Shown here: positions 1 to 7,483 of the stretch, in pieces
How the letters are laid out: each line of letters starts with the position of its first letter
How positions within the stretch are numbered: position 1 is the first letter of the stretch
NCBI GenBank assembly: GCA_003509805.1
Contig: DOMV01000275.1
Span: 1-12,887 of the forward strand
Source of the DNA: Planctomycetaceae bacterium
Lineage (GTDB): Bacteria > Planctomycetota > Planctomycetia > Pirellulales > Thermoguttaceae
DNA: 12,887 bases
Direction of reading: 5' to 3'
The notes under the pieces: generated by a model
The model's input: only the letters and a program-made list of their open reading frames with translations
Databases searched by the model: none
What the model was told of the DNA's origin: nothing
Program-made: the position numbers and the translations under genes

Positions 1-2
1 CG

Positions 3-1847
3 CCGCGGGTGATGGTCGCCGCCGCGACTGCCGCGGGCGTGTCCGTCGGCGTCAACATTTCCGGGCCCGACAATTCCGTGCCTTCTTATTATGACAGTCT
101 GGCGGTCGCCGCCCCCAAGGATCAGCCCTACGACCTGAACCCGACGATGCAAAGCGCGATCTTCAAAGACGGCCTCTACGGTACGGGCGCGATTCCATCG
201 TACAAGCCGCTCTTTTTGCAGCGTTTGGCCGATCCGCACCGCGATTACGATCCGTTGTTGAATCCCTATATCACGATCGACTGGACGATGATCGACCTGG
301 TCGTCTACAGCGGCGAACAAGCGAAATCGCCCGACACGACGGATCCGAACCTGGTTCACGACGCCCCGAACGAAGTCGTTTTCGCGTCGCGGCAAATCCC
401 GGTCCGGGATGTCAACCTGCCCGGGTTCGCCAATATCTGGACCCGGAAGGGAACCCAATCGCTCCCGGAAACGTGGCGGAACCGCCCGAACCTGGAACCC
501 CCTTTCAACGACCTGCTTTCGACGAACAACCAAGCCGCATATCAGCCGGTCGTCACGCACGGGATCGATCACGGCTACACCTGCACGTTCGGTTTTCTCA
601 ACCATTCGCCGACGCCGGTCAATTTCGGCTCACCGGATATTTATCCGCTACCCCGCTTCGCCCCGGGCAAAATGACGGACCCGACCATGAGCGGACACCC
701 GCTGCGCCGATTCGCCGATTCGCCCACCACGGATATCCGGCAATACGACGTCTATATCGGTTCGCCGTGCATGATAAGCGGAACGACCGCCGTCACCTAT
801 GAGCCCGCCCCGTCGCGTGTCTTTCCGTGGAACGACGCACCGTTTGCAAACACCTACGGCATCCTCCAGGTTCCCGCCTCGGCCCCGGGCCGGTTCGGGC
901 TCGAATACCTGAGTACCCCGAGCGCCATGGGCAATCCTTACTTCAATGCCGCCAACGAGCCCGGCTCGCTTGGCGTGAACACCGCGACGCCGCATTTGCT
1001 CAACTTTTTCCACGGGGCACGTTTCGACGGTTCGCACCGGTCGTTGAATCTGGCGGGATTCCTCGATTTCGTCTCCGTTCCCTCCAAGTTCGCCGGAACG
1101 CTGGAAGAATCGAAAAACGGAAACGATACCGTCGCCGTTGTTTCGACGTACCGCGAACCGGGCAAGATCAATTTGAACACGATGCCGGAAACGGCCTGGA
1201 ACGCCATGGTCGGCGACGGCACCGTTCCCTCCACGTTCGCCGATTTCGAAACGGCACGCGAAAAATCGAAAACGGTGACGGACGTACCGACGACGTTCAC
1301 CGGAGTGTTCCGTAGTCCCTCGGCGGCCGCGATGGTTCCCGATCCGGTCGCGGCCGGGGGTCCGACCGGGATGCTTGTCGATCCGGCCGAGACAGCGTTG
1401 GTGCGTTCCAACTCCGCGGGAGTTTCCCCGGATCGCGTGCCCCTGTTCGCCTACACGTCGTCGTCGGCAACCGCCGCGCAGGCGTTTAACACGCGGAACA
1501 TGTTCGATTCGATGAGCCGACTTTCCGACGTGACCACGAACCGCTCCAACGTCTTTGCCGTCTGGATGACCGTCGGATTTTTCGAAGCCGAGCACTTTAA
1601 TAATTATACCGATTATCGAAGCAAGTACGGTTCCGACGCTCATTCCCATATTTCGAGCAATGACATTTTCAACGCGGTTTTCCCGGACGGTTACGTTCTC
1701 GGTCGGGAACGGGGCGCCGATGGAGAAACCGAAGTGCGTCGTTTTCGCGCTTTCATGCTGATCGACCGGACCATTCCGGTCGCGTTCCGGCGCGGCGAGG
1801 AACGGAACGAATGGGATACGGTGCTGCAATTCCGGGTGATTGATTGA
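3..1847 (+). CDS. Large secretion/pilus-associated protein, GspK/PilX-like context family (5' end outside window)
   Basis: The reading frame is open from the first bases, so this is the C-terminal ~613 residues of a longer protein; the GTG/ATG codons near position 9 are more likely internal than a start. The segment GKINLNT (1161-1181) matches the 'INLNT' signature of type II secretion minor pseudopilin GspK and of the large planctomycete/verrucomicrobial proteins encoded beside prepilin genes. Its C-terminus, with an IDRTIPVAFRRGE stretch, is typical of a planctomycete family usually annotated as hypothetical or PilX-like. The protein is rich in aromatic residues, Pro and Asn, with no membrane segment in the visible part, which suggests an exported or periplasmic domain. 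By analogy it would act in a type II secretion or pilus-like machine, but its substrate is unknown. The stop is followed 14 bp later by repeat copy A1. I am sure it is coding and only moderately sure of the family. Confidence 0.7.
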   Translation, partial: PRVMVAAATAAGVSVGVNISGPDNSVPSYYDSLAVAAPKDQPYDLNPTMQSAIFKDGLYGTGAIPSYKPLFLQRLADPHRDYDPLLNPYITIDWTMIDLVVYSGEQAKSPDTTDPNLVHDAPNEVVFASRQIPVRDVNLPGFANIWTRKGTQSLPETWRNRPNLEPPFNDLLSTNNQAAYQPVVTHGIDHGYTCTFGFLNHSPTPVNFGSPDIYPLPRFAPGKMTDPTMSGHPLRRFADSPTTDIRQYDVYIGSPCMISGTTAVTYEPAPSRVFPWNDAPFANTYGILQVPASAPGRFGLEYLSTPSAMGNPYFNAANEPGSLGVNTATPHLLNFFHGARFDGSHRSLNLAGFLDFVSVPSKFAGTLEESKNGNDTVAVVSTYREPGKINLNTMPETAWNAMVGDGTVPSTFADFETAREKSKTVTDVPTTFTGVFRSPSAAAMVPDPVAAGGPTGMLVDPAETALVRSNSAGVSPDRVPLFAYTSSSATAAQAFNTRNMFDSMSRLSDVTTNRSNVFAVWMTVGFFEAEHFNNYTDYRSKYGSDAHSHISSNDIFNAVFPDGYVLGRERGADGETEVRRFRAFMLIDRTIPVAFRRGEERNEWDTVLQFRVID

Positions 1848-1861
1848 TTCACGGATCGGTA

Positions 1862-1979
1862 TATACTGGAAGCCATTGAAATTTCCCGAAGCCGACGATT
1901 CGGGAGCCTGCCCACCGGAAACGACACTGCCGAAGGTAAACAGGCGGTTTGACCAGAAAACTTAACCGGCTTCGGTCTA
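1862..1979 (+). repeat. Family A dispersed repeat, copy A1
   Basis: This 118-bp element starts TATACTGGAAGCC and ends AACCGGCTTCGGTCTA. It aligns along its length with copy A4 on the opposite strand (9391-9508, also 118 bp) and more loosely with A2 and A3. The ends are imperfect inverted repeats. Internally GCCTG (1906-1910) can pair with CAGGC (1941-1945), enclosing the small hairpin TGCCGAAGGTA (1928-1938). It lies 14 bp after the stop of the upstream gene and occupies about half of the 260-bp gap before the next gene. It resembles a miniature inverted-repeat element or an extragenic palindromic repeat; no transposase is encoded. Confidence 0.75.
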
Positions 1980-2044
1980 AATACGGCGCGGCTGCCTCCG
2001 TCGCCGCTACGTTCGGAATTTTTTCACAGATCCGTGAGTTTCTC

Positions 2045-2073
2045 TTGACAGGATTGCCGTTTTTTCGCACAAT
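2045..2073 (+). promoter_or_regulatory. Sigma70-type promoter for the beta-barrel gene
   Basis: A perfect -35 hexamer TTGACA (2045-2050) is separated by 17 bp from a weaker -10 hexamer CACAAT (2068-2073). Transcription would start near 2080, about 28 nt before the ATG at 2108. The site lies outside repeat A1, in otherwise unique sequence. Confidence 0.6.
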
Positions 2074-2107
2074 CCGCTGAAAATTCTCCCTTTTCGGCGG
2101 ATCCTCC

Positions 2108-3328
2108 ATGCGAAAGAAAAATGCGACGACAATCGGATCGATGTTGTACCGGAGGCCGTTCCCATTTCCCGAAACCGACGATTCGGGAACCTGGTTTCGG
2201 AAAGGGAACAGGCGGGTGAACAGGCGGATTGACCGGGCGGTGTCGATCGCCGACTCAACCGGCTTCGGTATCAAAGCGGTGCTCCCTGTGTTGTTGCTGT
2301 TCGTCGTTTTTTCCGGCGACCCGCTTTGGGGACAGATGACGTCGATGATCGACGCGACGCTTCCGGCGACGACGCGGCGGAACATTCTCCTGAACAACAC
2401 GGCCATTTTCAAACGGCTTGAAGAGTTCACCTTCCATAATCCCGGGACGCCCGAACGCAGGTCCTACAACGTCTGGAACGAGGTCAACGGCGATGTCGCG
2501 GACATGTCCGACAGGGACGGGATCCACGGTTATTCCGCGACAACCCTGGGCAGCAGCTTCGGCGGCGAAATGCAGGTGCTGACCGACTTCGTCCTCGGCG
2601 CGAACATGGGCCTGTTTCAGCCGGACCTGACACTCAACGACGGTTTCAGCCGGGCCAAGGGAAGTCTCATGATGCTCTCGGTCCACAGCGCCTGGTTCGC
2701 CGATTATTGGTCGGTCAAATCGATGATCGGTTACGGGTACGGCGATTACAACGCCGAACGACTGGATACGGCCGATACGGGGCATTGGGCGATCAATTAC
2801 ATCGGCTTGGGGAACCGGCGACAGGACTCTCTTTTCGCGGCATTGGAAATCGCCAAACGAGTCCGGTTCGGCGATTTCTGGATCATTCCCTCCTACACGT
2901 TCAACTACGTCCATACCCGTGACAAATCCTATCGGGAACGGGGGCTCGGCAACGACAACCGGACGTTTGCCAAACGTAACAACGACGGGTTCCTGCACAC
3001 CTTCGCCCTGGAACTGGAATACGATTTTTATTTTCGCGGCGAATGCTTGATTACGCCCGCCCTGCGTTGCGCCTGGGTTCACGATTCCAGCGAAGGCGCC
3101 ATCCGTTCCCAAGGGACGGGCTGGGAATACGATCCGGCGTCGGGCGAATGGGCCTACGAAGAATTTTCCGTCATCGGCGCCCTGACGGTCCCCGATTTAA
3201 TGCAACTCGGGGCCGGGATCACCGTCAACGTCGGCCCGAAATACCTGTTGTTTTGCCGGTACGACGCCGAATGGGCCGGGGATTTCAGCGCCCATCATTT
3301 CTCCGCGGGATACGGGCTCTTTTGGTGA
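2108..3328 (+). CDS. Outer-membrane beta-barrel protein, autotransporter-domain-like
   Basis: The 406-residue product has a hydrophobic signal-peptide core near residues 58-71 (VLPVLLLFVVFSG) followed by ...PLWGQ, a plausible cleavage region. The mature part shows alternating-residue amphipathic strands rich in Tyr, Trp, Phe and Gly and ends in SAGYGLFW; a terminal aromatic residue is the usual mark of a BAM-inserted outer-membrane barrel. Length and pattern resemble the translocator barrel of autotransporter-domain proteins, with no passenger domain visible. The start at 2108 fits the promoter at 2045-2073, but residues ~13-55 are encoded by repeat copy A2 (2145-2272), giving a very long charged leader before the hydrophobic core. 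A downstream GTG start (2240 or 2279) is possible but less convincing. Ligand or function is unknown; the barrel assignment comes from sequence pattern only. Confidence 0.7.
   Translation: MRKKNATTIGSMLYRRPFPFPETDDSGTWFRKGNRRVNRRIDRAVSIADSTGFGIKAVLPVLLLFVVFSGDPLWGQMTSMIDATLPATTRRNILLNNTAIFKRLEEFTFHNPGTPERRSYNVWNEVNGDVADMSDRDGIHGYSATTLGSSFGGEMQVLTDFVLGANMGLFQPDLTLNDGFSRAKGSLMMLSVHSAWFADYWSVKSMIGYGYGDYNAERLDTADTGHWAINYIGLGNRRQDSLFAALEIAKRVRFGDFWIIPSYTFNYVHTRDKSYRERGLGNDNRTFAKRNNDGFLHTFALELEYDFYFRGECLITPALRCAWVHDSSEGAIRSQGTGWEYDPASGEWAYEEFSVIGALTVPDLMQLGAGITVNVGPKYLLFCRYDAEWAGDFSAHHFSAGYGLFW
2145..2272 (+). repeat. Family A dispersed repeat, copy A2, inside a coding region
   Basis: This divergent copy runs from GTACCGGAGGCCGTT to ACCGGCTTCGGTATC. 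It shares with A1 the segments CCGACGATTCGGGA and CAGGCGGATTGACC and the right end AACCGGCTTCGGTAT. It holds a 12-bp tandem duplication, GAACAGGCGGGT/GAACAGGCGGAT (2206-2229), absent from A1 and A4. It lies within the leader-coding part of the beta-barrel gene and is fully translated in that frame. Confidence 0.65.
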
Positions 3329-3525
3329 GCACCGGGACGATGGCAAAGTCAATCTGGGCCAAAACCCGGACGTTGGCACACGTCTTGCGGTCGAAAAGGG
3401 AGGGTTTCGGCAAAATTTCGCACCGAGTCGCCCGATTTTCGCGGAAGAGGAAGAATCGACACGCCGAAGTCGCGGATTTTCAAAATCAGAAAAACATGAA
3501 GACGGCATGTACGCCCCACATGCGG

Positions 3526-3732
3526 TCAGGGAGGATCATATCCGCCGCGACTCCAGGGATTGCATCGGAGCAACCTCCAGCACCCTTTCAGGACGCCGCG
3601 GACCGCCCCGTACTTGCGAATCGCTTCGATCATATAGACGCTACACGTCGGTTCGTATTTGCAGACGGGAGGGAGCATCCGGCCGATCGTACAACGATAG
3701 AAATGCACCAAGCCAATGAGAAACGATTTCAT
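3526..3732 (-). CDS. yidD: Membrane protein insertion efficiency factor YidD
   Basis: The 68-residue protein carries the whole YidD signature: an N-terminal hydrophobic/amphipathic stretch, then LPPVCKYEPTCSVYMIEAI (conserved Cys and PTCS), RKYGAVRGVLKG, and a C-terminal RLLRCNPWSRGGYDPP. YidD is a small peripheral inner-membrane protein thought to help the YidC insertase place proteins in the membrane. I chose the ATG at 3732 (MKSFLIGLVHFYR) because homologues start just before this motif and because the frame further upstream is repeat DNA. There is no clear Shine-Dalgarno sequence. It follows ribBA on the same strand, and the gap is almost entirely repeat copy A3. The classical rnpA/yidC/rpmH neighbours are absent here. 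Confidence 0.93.
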   Translation of the reverse strand: MKSFLIGLVHFYRCTIGRMLPPVCKYEPTCSVYMIEAIRKYGAVRGVLKGCWRLLRCNPWSRGGYDPP

Positions 3733-3745
3733 TATTTGTGTGCAA

Positions 3746-3875
3746 AATACCTGAAATCCATTGAAATTTTCCCGCAACCGCTCCCCGGGAAGCCTGCCCA
3801 CCGAAAACGACACGGCCGGAGGAAAACAGGCTCCTTGAAAGTCGGCTTCGGGCAATTCCAACAGCCTTCAGTATA
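3746..3875. repeat. Family A dispersed repeat, copy A3 (both ends of left type)
   Basis: About 130 bp fill the gap between the ribBA stop (3887) and the yidD start (3732). The left part (TTGAAATTTTCCCG, then CCCGGGAAGCCTGCCCACCG) matches the left half of A1/A4. The right edge, GTCGGCTTCGGGCAATTCCA followed by ACAGCCTTCAGTATA, is the reverse complement of that same left end rather than the usual AACCGGCTTCGGTATA right end. The copy is therefore a rearranged, more symmetric palindrome. It would form a long imperfect hairpin in a ribBA-yidD transcript. Confidence 0.65.
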
Positions 3876-3886
3876 AACGGAGATGC

Positions 3887-5101
3887 TCAGGGCAGCTTGT
3901 GGCCCATCCTGTCCCGCTTGGCTTCAAGGTATCTCCGGTTGTGTTCGTTCGTTTCACAGAAAATCGGGACCTGTTCGGCAACCGCGAGGTCGAAACCTCC
4001 GTAAATGAACGCGTCGGTTTTTTTGGGGTTGTTCGTGAGCAACCGTATCCGGGAAAGACCGAGATCCTTGAGAATCTGGATTCCGACCCCGTAATCCCGC
4101 AGATCGGCTTTGTGCCCGAGGGCAAGATTCGCGTCGACCGTGTCCATCCCGCCGTCCTGGAGGTGATAGGCTTTGATTTTTTCCGAAAGACCGATCCCGC
4201 GGCCCTCTTGAGGCAGGTAAACGAAAACGCCGGTTCCCTCATCCCGCATCATCTGGAGCGCCGCATGGAGTTGGTCGCCGCAATCGCAACGCAACGACGC
4301 GACCAAATCGCCCGTAAAACACGACGAATGTAACCGGACGAGCGGTTCCTTGGCCGATGCCGGATCGCCGAAAACCAAGGCGATCGGCTCATTCGCCTCG
4401 AATCGAACGTGGTAAACATGGATTGTGGCCGGTCCGTATTTCGTCGGGAGCTCGGCCGAGGCGATCCGGTCGACGATCTTTTCGTTACGCCGACGGTACT
4501 TGATCAACTCCTCGATCGTGATGATCTCCAGCCCGAACCGCCGCGCCAACTGGAATAATTTCGTACGATTGGCCCTGTTTCCGGTATCGTCGAGAATCTC
4601 CGTCAAAACCCCGGCCGGTTTGAGCCCGGCAAGCCGGCACAGGTCGATCGCCGCCTCGGTATGACCGGCACGACGGAGCACGCCGCCTTCTTTCGCCTCA
4701 AGCGGGAACAAATGCCCGGGCCGGACGAAATCGGCGGGTTTCGCGTTCGGATCGACCGCTGCGAGAATGGTCGCCGCCTTTTCCTGGGCCGTAATCCCGG
4801 TTTTGGCGGAAACATGATCTATCGGAATGGTAAACGCCGTTTGGAGCGGCGCCGTGTTATCGCGGACCATCTGCGTCAGGTCCAGCGTTCGACAACGTTC
4901 CGGCAGGATCGGCATACAGGTCTGCCCGCGCCCGTAAACAAGCATGAAGTTGACAAGCTCGGGCGTGATGCGTTCCGCGGCGCAGATGAAATCCCCCTCG
5001 TTTTCACGATCTTCGTCGTCGGCGACGATAATGATACGGCCCTCTCGAATCGCGTCGATCGCCGCGTCGATGGAAGAATATTGAGGGGATACAGTGCCCA
5101 T
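3887..5101 (-). CDS. ribBA: Bifunctional riboflavin biosynthesis protein RibBA
   Basis: This 404-residue cytosolic enzyme fuses the two entry steps of riboflavin synthesis. The N-terminal domain (~1-205) is 3,4-dihydroxy-2-butanone-4-phosphate synthase, with the metal/substrate loop DDEDRENEGDF (28-38), SAKTGIT (98-104) and RPGHLFPLEAKEGGVLRRAG (127-146). The C-terminal domain (~206-404) is GTP cyclohydrolase II, with zinc ligands Cys261, Cys272 and Cys274 (SCFTGD...RCDCGDQ), the catalytic loop QEGRGIGL (298-305) and LLTNNPKK (354-361). Length and order are normal for RibBA. The ATG at 5101 (MGTVSPQYSS) is preferred over the frame's upstream extension to 5254, which is translated repeat DNA; AGGTAG lies about 6 nt before it. 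No FMN riboswitch is recognisable upstream. Both active sites look intact. Repeat B1 and a short upstream ORF precede it and A3 follows it. Confidence 0.95.
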   Translation of the reverse strand: MGTVSPQYSSIDAAIDAIREGRIIIVADDEDRENEGDFICAAERITPELVNFMLVYGRGQTCMPILPERCRTLDLTQMVRDNTAPLQTAFTIPIDHVSAKTGITAQEKAATILAAVDPNAKPADFVRPGHLFPLEAKEGGVLRRAGHTEAAIDLCRLAGLKPAGVLTEILDDTGNRANRTKLFQLARRFGLEIITIEELIKYRRRNEKIVDRIASAELPTKYGPATIHVYHVRFEANEPIALVFGDPASAKEPLVRLHSSCFTGDLVASLRCDCGDQLHAALQMMRDEGTGVFVYLPQEGRGIGLSEKIKAYHLQDGGMDTVDANLALGHKADLRDYGVGIQILKDLGLSRIRLLTNNPKKTDAFIYGGFDLAVAEQVPIFCETNEHNRRYLEAKRDRMGHKLP

Positions 5102-5105
5102 GAAT

Positions 5106-5231
5106 CTACCTGATGTAGTATACTTCCAAACGGCATGAAAATGCCCGCAATAAAGCCCATGAAAGCCGGGAACGAAGCGTAGCGCAGTGACCGGAGTCGA
5201 GGTATGCTGGAAACGCGATGAAAACGGACAT
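5106..5231 (-). other. Possible 41-codon upstream ORF in the ribBA leader, started inside repeat B1
   Basis: The conserved ATG of the family B repeat (5229-5231, minus strand) opens a frame beginning MSVFIAFPAYLD that runs 41 codons to a TAG at 5106-5108, leaving 4 nt before the ribBA ATG at 5101. That spacing would permit translational coupling or a leader-peptide role. The peptide has no recognisable family, and the ORF could be fortuitous. The same ATG in the other two repeat copies is in frame with the downstream gene. Confidence 0.25.
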
Positions 5232-5359
5232 TCGGTCACGTCCGCCTGCCGCACGCACTCGCCCCAACTTTTGGTAATGTTCGTATTTACGCGGATCGTT
5301 CGGGCGACAGGCGCTTATGCGCGGGATTGTGCGCGGGAAGATTATCAGGCCGTTTACGG
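5203..5359 (-). repeat. Family B dispersed repeat, copy B1, upstream of ribBA
   Basis: Read toward ribBA, the core ends with GTTTTCATCGCGTTTCCAG followed by CATACC, and contains GAGTGCGTGCGGCAGGCGGA; both stretches recur in B2 and B3. The far end, CCGTAAACGGCCTG on the minus strand, also matches B3. The S1-ribBA gap (5102-5538, 437 bp) holds no convincing gene. The stretch 5118-5202 includes TATACTTCCAAACGGCATG, which resembles a second, degraded element end, and 5360-5538 shows nothing I can name. RibBA's own promoter may lie in this gap, but I see no strong hexamer pair. Confidence 0.7.
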
Positions 5360-5538
5360 CATAAAATCCCGGTCGCTTCGCGCTGTTGCGCTCCCGGCTT
5401 GCATCAATTCCGTCAATACGGCCCGCGTGGAATTTCCGTCCGCCTTCCTTGCCGGCTGTTATGTTCGTCGCTGAAACAAGCGGTTTGGCCCCGTCTGAAG
5501 TACAAACGACCAACGGGCCGAAAACGAAGGTCACCTGC

Positions 5539-7227
5539 TTACCATTTCAGCCCGAATTGGGCGCCGTCGCTCGAACCGGAGGTCCCACCCTTGAGCGGAC
5601 CTTTGGGATGGTGCTTGAACTTGACGGGGGCCGCAACCGGTTCCTGTTCTTCTTTACGTCCTTTTCCTTTCGATTTGAATCCGCCTTGGGAAGACGCGGA
5701 AGCGCCGCCTTCTTCCGGCGTCTCCTCCCTGACGGGTTCCGGCATCAACTGCTTCATCGAAAGGCTGATCCGTTTCGCCGGCACATCGATCGATTGAATA
5801 TAAACGTCTACCCAATCCCCTTCGCGAACAACCTCGCCGACGCTGCCGACGCGTTTGTGGGAAAGTTCGCTGATATGGACGAGCCCTTCGACGCCGGGCA
5901 TCAGCTCGACAAAAGCGCCGAAATCCATGACTTTCGAAACTTTACCGCGGGCCGGCGTTTTTTCCTGAAAACGTTCGAAAATATTCGTCCACGGGTTGGC
6001 CGAATCGTCGCGGTAGGAAAGGGAAATGCGGTTCTGCTCGTGGTCAATCTTGAGCACTTTGACCTTGACTCGCTGGCCCTGTTGGAGTATGTCGCCCGGA
6101 TGGCGGACCCGGCCCCATGAAAGCGTACTGATATGGATAAAACCGTCGACGCCGCCCAAATCGACGAATGCGCCGACATCGATAATTTTGCGAACGACTC
6201 CTTCCCGCGTCTGGCCCTGTTCGAGTTCCGTCAACGTTTTTTGCCGCAACTCTTCCCGTTCCCGATCGATCATGGCGCGCCGGCTCAAAACGAGATTTCG
6301 ACTCGCCGGATCGCATTCGATGACGACGCAGGTCAGTTTTTGGCCGACGAAATCCTCCGGTTTTTCGACGCGAAACTGGGCAAGTTGGCTGATCGGGATA
6401 AAACCGCGGAGCCGGTTGACCTGGCATTCGACACCGCCCGTGTTCGCTTTGGTGACCACGGCGTCGACGACCATGCCTTCATGGACTTGAGCCCAGTCTT
6501 TGACATCGGCCGCCGCGAGCGGTCGGGTCAATTCATAAAGCCCTTCTTCCGCCAGAAAACGAACGACGATGACCTCGATTTCAGCACCGATTACCGGCAC
6601 GTCGTCCTCGCTGAACATTTTAAGCGAGAGCATACCTTCATTTCGGCTTCCGAGGTCGATAAAAACATGCTCGCGACCATTGCGGAGGATTTTTCCCTTC
6701 GTCTTGGTTTCCGGCTCGATCATCGCCTTGGAAGCGACGGCATCGGCATCCTGCATCAGCGAATCCATTTCCGTTTCGCCGAAGATTTGCTCGAATTCCC
6801 TCGCGAGATCGCTCGAAAGTCGGCCACGCTTGCCGGGCACCTCGACCTTGCCGATCGGTGCGGACGGAATTGCCTGAAATTTTTTAAGACCTTCCTCAGA
6901 AAGATGATCCGACGTTTCATCCTCGGCGTCTTCGTCCATGACGACCGGAATTTTCGGCCTTTGCTTCGGTGGCGCCGGGTCGGCCCCGTCCCTCTCCTCT
7001 GTTGGCGAAGAACCCGCATGGCGGGAAGGGGCAACCGAAACGGTTTGAGGCTTCGCGGGTTGCGCAACCGAGCCCGCTTCGGATTCCGGCGCATCGGGAT
7101 CGACGACCGGAACGACGGGTTTCGGCTTGTAAGCCTCGGGATTGCGCTGGGATCCGATCAGGATGCGCGGTTTCGGCTGTTCCGGAGCGGTTTCGGAATT
7201 CGGCGACGAAGAATGGTTCTCTGTCAT
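5539..7227 (-). CDS. rpsA: 30S ribosomal protein S1-like RNA-binding protein with four S1 domains
   Basis: The 562-residue protein has a low-complexity, Pro/Glu-rich N-terminal tail (~1-165) and four OB-fold S1 RNA-binding domains at roughly 173-236, 249-317, 339-405 and 426-492. Domains 3 and 4 are the most typical (VGAFVDLGGVDGFIHISTLS; FGAFVELMPGVEGLVHISELS). A basic, Gly/Ser/Lys-rich tail (~500-562) follows. S1 holds mRNA on the 30S subunit and helps initiation where Shine-Dalgarno signals are weak, which fits the poor ribosome sites here. E. coli S1 has six domains; four in ~560 residues is usual in several other phyla. I chose the ATG at 7227 (MTENHSSSPN); an in-frame ATG at 7269 inside repeat B2 would add 14 residues (MFVFITFPVYHSFL). 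It follows tsf after a repeat-filled gap. The symbol is by family, not proof of orthology. Confidence 0.88.
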   Translation of the reverse strand: MTENHSSSPNSETAPEQPKPRILIGSQRNPEAYKPKPVVPVVDPDAPESEAGSVAQPAKPQTVSVAPSRHAGSSPTEERDGADPAPPKQRPKIPVVMDEDAEDETSDHLSEEGLKKFQAIPSAPIGKVEVPGKRGRLSSDLAREFEQIFGETEMDSLMQDADAVASKAMIEPETKTKGKILRNGREHVFIDLGSRNEGMLSLKMFSEDDVPVIGAEIEVIVVRFLAEEGLYELTRPLAAADVKDWAQVHEGMVVDAVVTKANTGGVECQVNRLRGFIPISQLAQFRVEKPEDFVGQKLTCVVIECDPASRNLVLSRRAMIDREREELRQKTLTELEQGQTREGVVRKIIDVGAFVDLGGVDGFIHISTLSWGRVRHPGDILQQGQRVKVKVLKIDHEQNRISLSYRDDSANPWTNIFERFQEKTPARGKVSKVMDFGAFVELMPGVEGLVHISELSHKRVGSVGEVVREGDWVDVYIQSIDVPAKRISLSMKQLMPEPVREETPEEGGASASSQGGFKSKGKGRKEEQEPVAAPVKFKHHPKGPLKGGTSGSSDGAQFGLKW

Positions 7228-7240
7228 GAGAAAACTGTGA

Positions 7241-7388
7241 TATACTGGAAACGTGATGAAAACGAACATTCGGTCAAGTCCGCCTGCCGCACTCACTCGC
7301 CACAACGTCCTTGTAAATATCCGGTTGCACGTTTCGTTCGAGCCACAAGCGATCACCGTTTCAGGCCGTGGTTTCAGGCCGTTTGCGG
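7241..7388 (-). repeat. Family B dispersed repeat, copy B2, upstream of the S1 gene
   Basis: Read toward the S1 gene, this copy contains GAGTGCGGCAGGCGGACTTG, then an ATG, then GTTTTCATCACGTTTCCAG and TATA, ending 13 bp before the S1 start at 7227. It includes a 13-bp tandem duplication, GTTTCAGGCCGTG/GTTTCAGGCCGTT (7358-7383, plus strand). Together with the family A end fragment at 7410-7465 it fills most of the 256-bp gap between tsf and the S1 gene. Confidence 0.7.
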
Positions 7389-7409
7389 TCTAATCGCCTG
7401 TTGCCCCTT

Positions 7410-7465
7410 CGTGAAAACCGGCTCCCGAAAATTCGGCTTCGGGAAATATCGCTCGCTTTCAGTAC
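7410..7465 (-). repeat. Family A end fragment A5, joined to B2
   Basis: The minus strand reads GTACTGAAAGCGAGCGATA and then TTTCCCGAAGCCG, followed by TTTTCGGGAGCCGG. This matches the left end of family A (TATACTGAAGGCGGTTGAAA, then TTTTCCCGAAGCC). It begins 18 bp after the tsf stop. The rest of a family A element is missing; family B sequence continues instead, so the 7241-7465 block looks like a compound element with similar outward ends (TATACTGGAAACG and GTACTGAAAGCG). Confidence 0.55.
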
Positions 7466-7483
7466 GACAAGGGCCCGGTCCGT

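Noticed and set aside
648..1829. Long minus-strand ORF (393 codons) opposite the secretion-associated gene
   Set aside because: Arg/Gly/His-rich product with no domain pattern; it is the antisense shadow of a clearly protein-like plus-strand gene.
2255..3112. Minus-strand ORF opposite the beta-barrel gene
   Set aside because: Antisense shadow; the plus frame has a signal peptide, barrel strands and a C-terminal aromatic residue.
3043..3876. Plus-strand ORF of 277 codons spanning the barrel gene end, yidD and repeat A3
   Set aside because: Arg-rich, crosses three unrelated features including the antisense of a certain yidD gene.
3887..5254. Longer ribBA start at 5254
   Set aside because: The extra 51 residues are translated family B repeat and match nothing in RibBA; the ATG at 5101 fits the family start.
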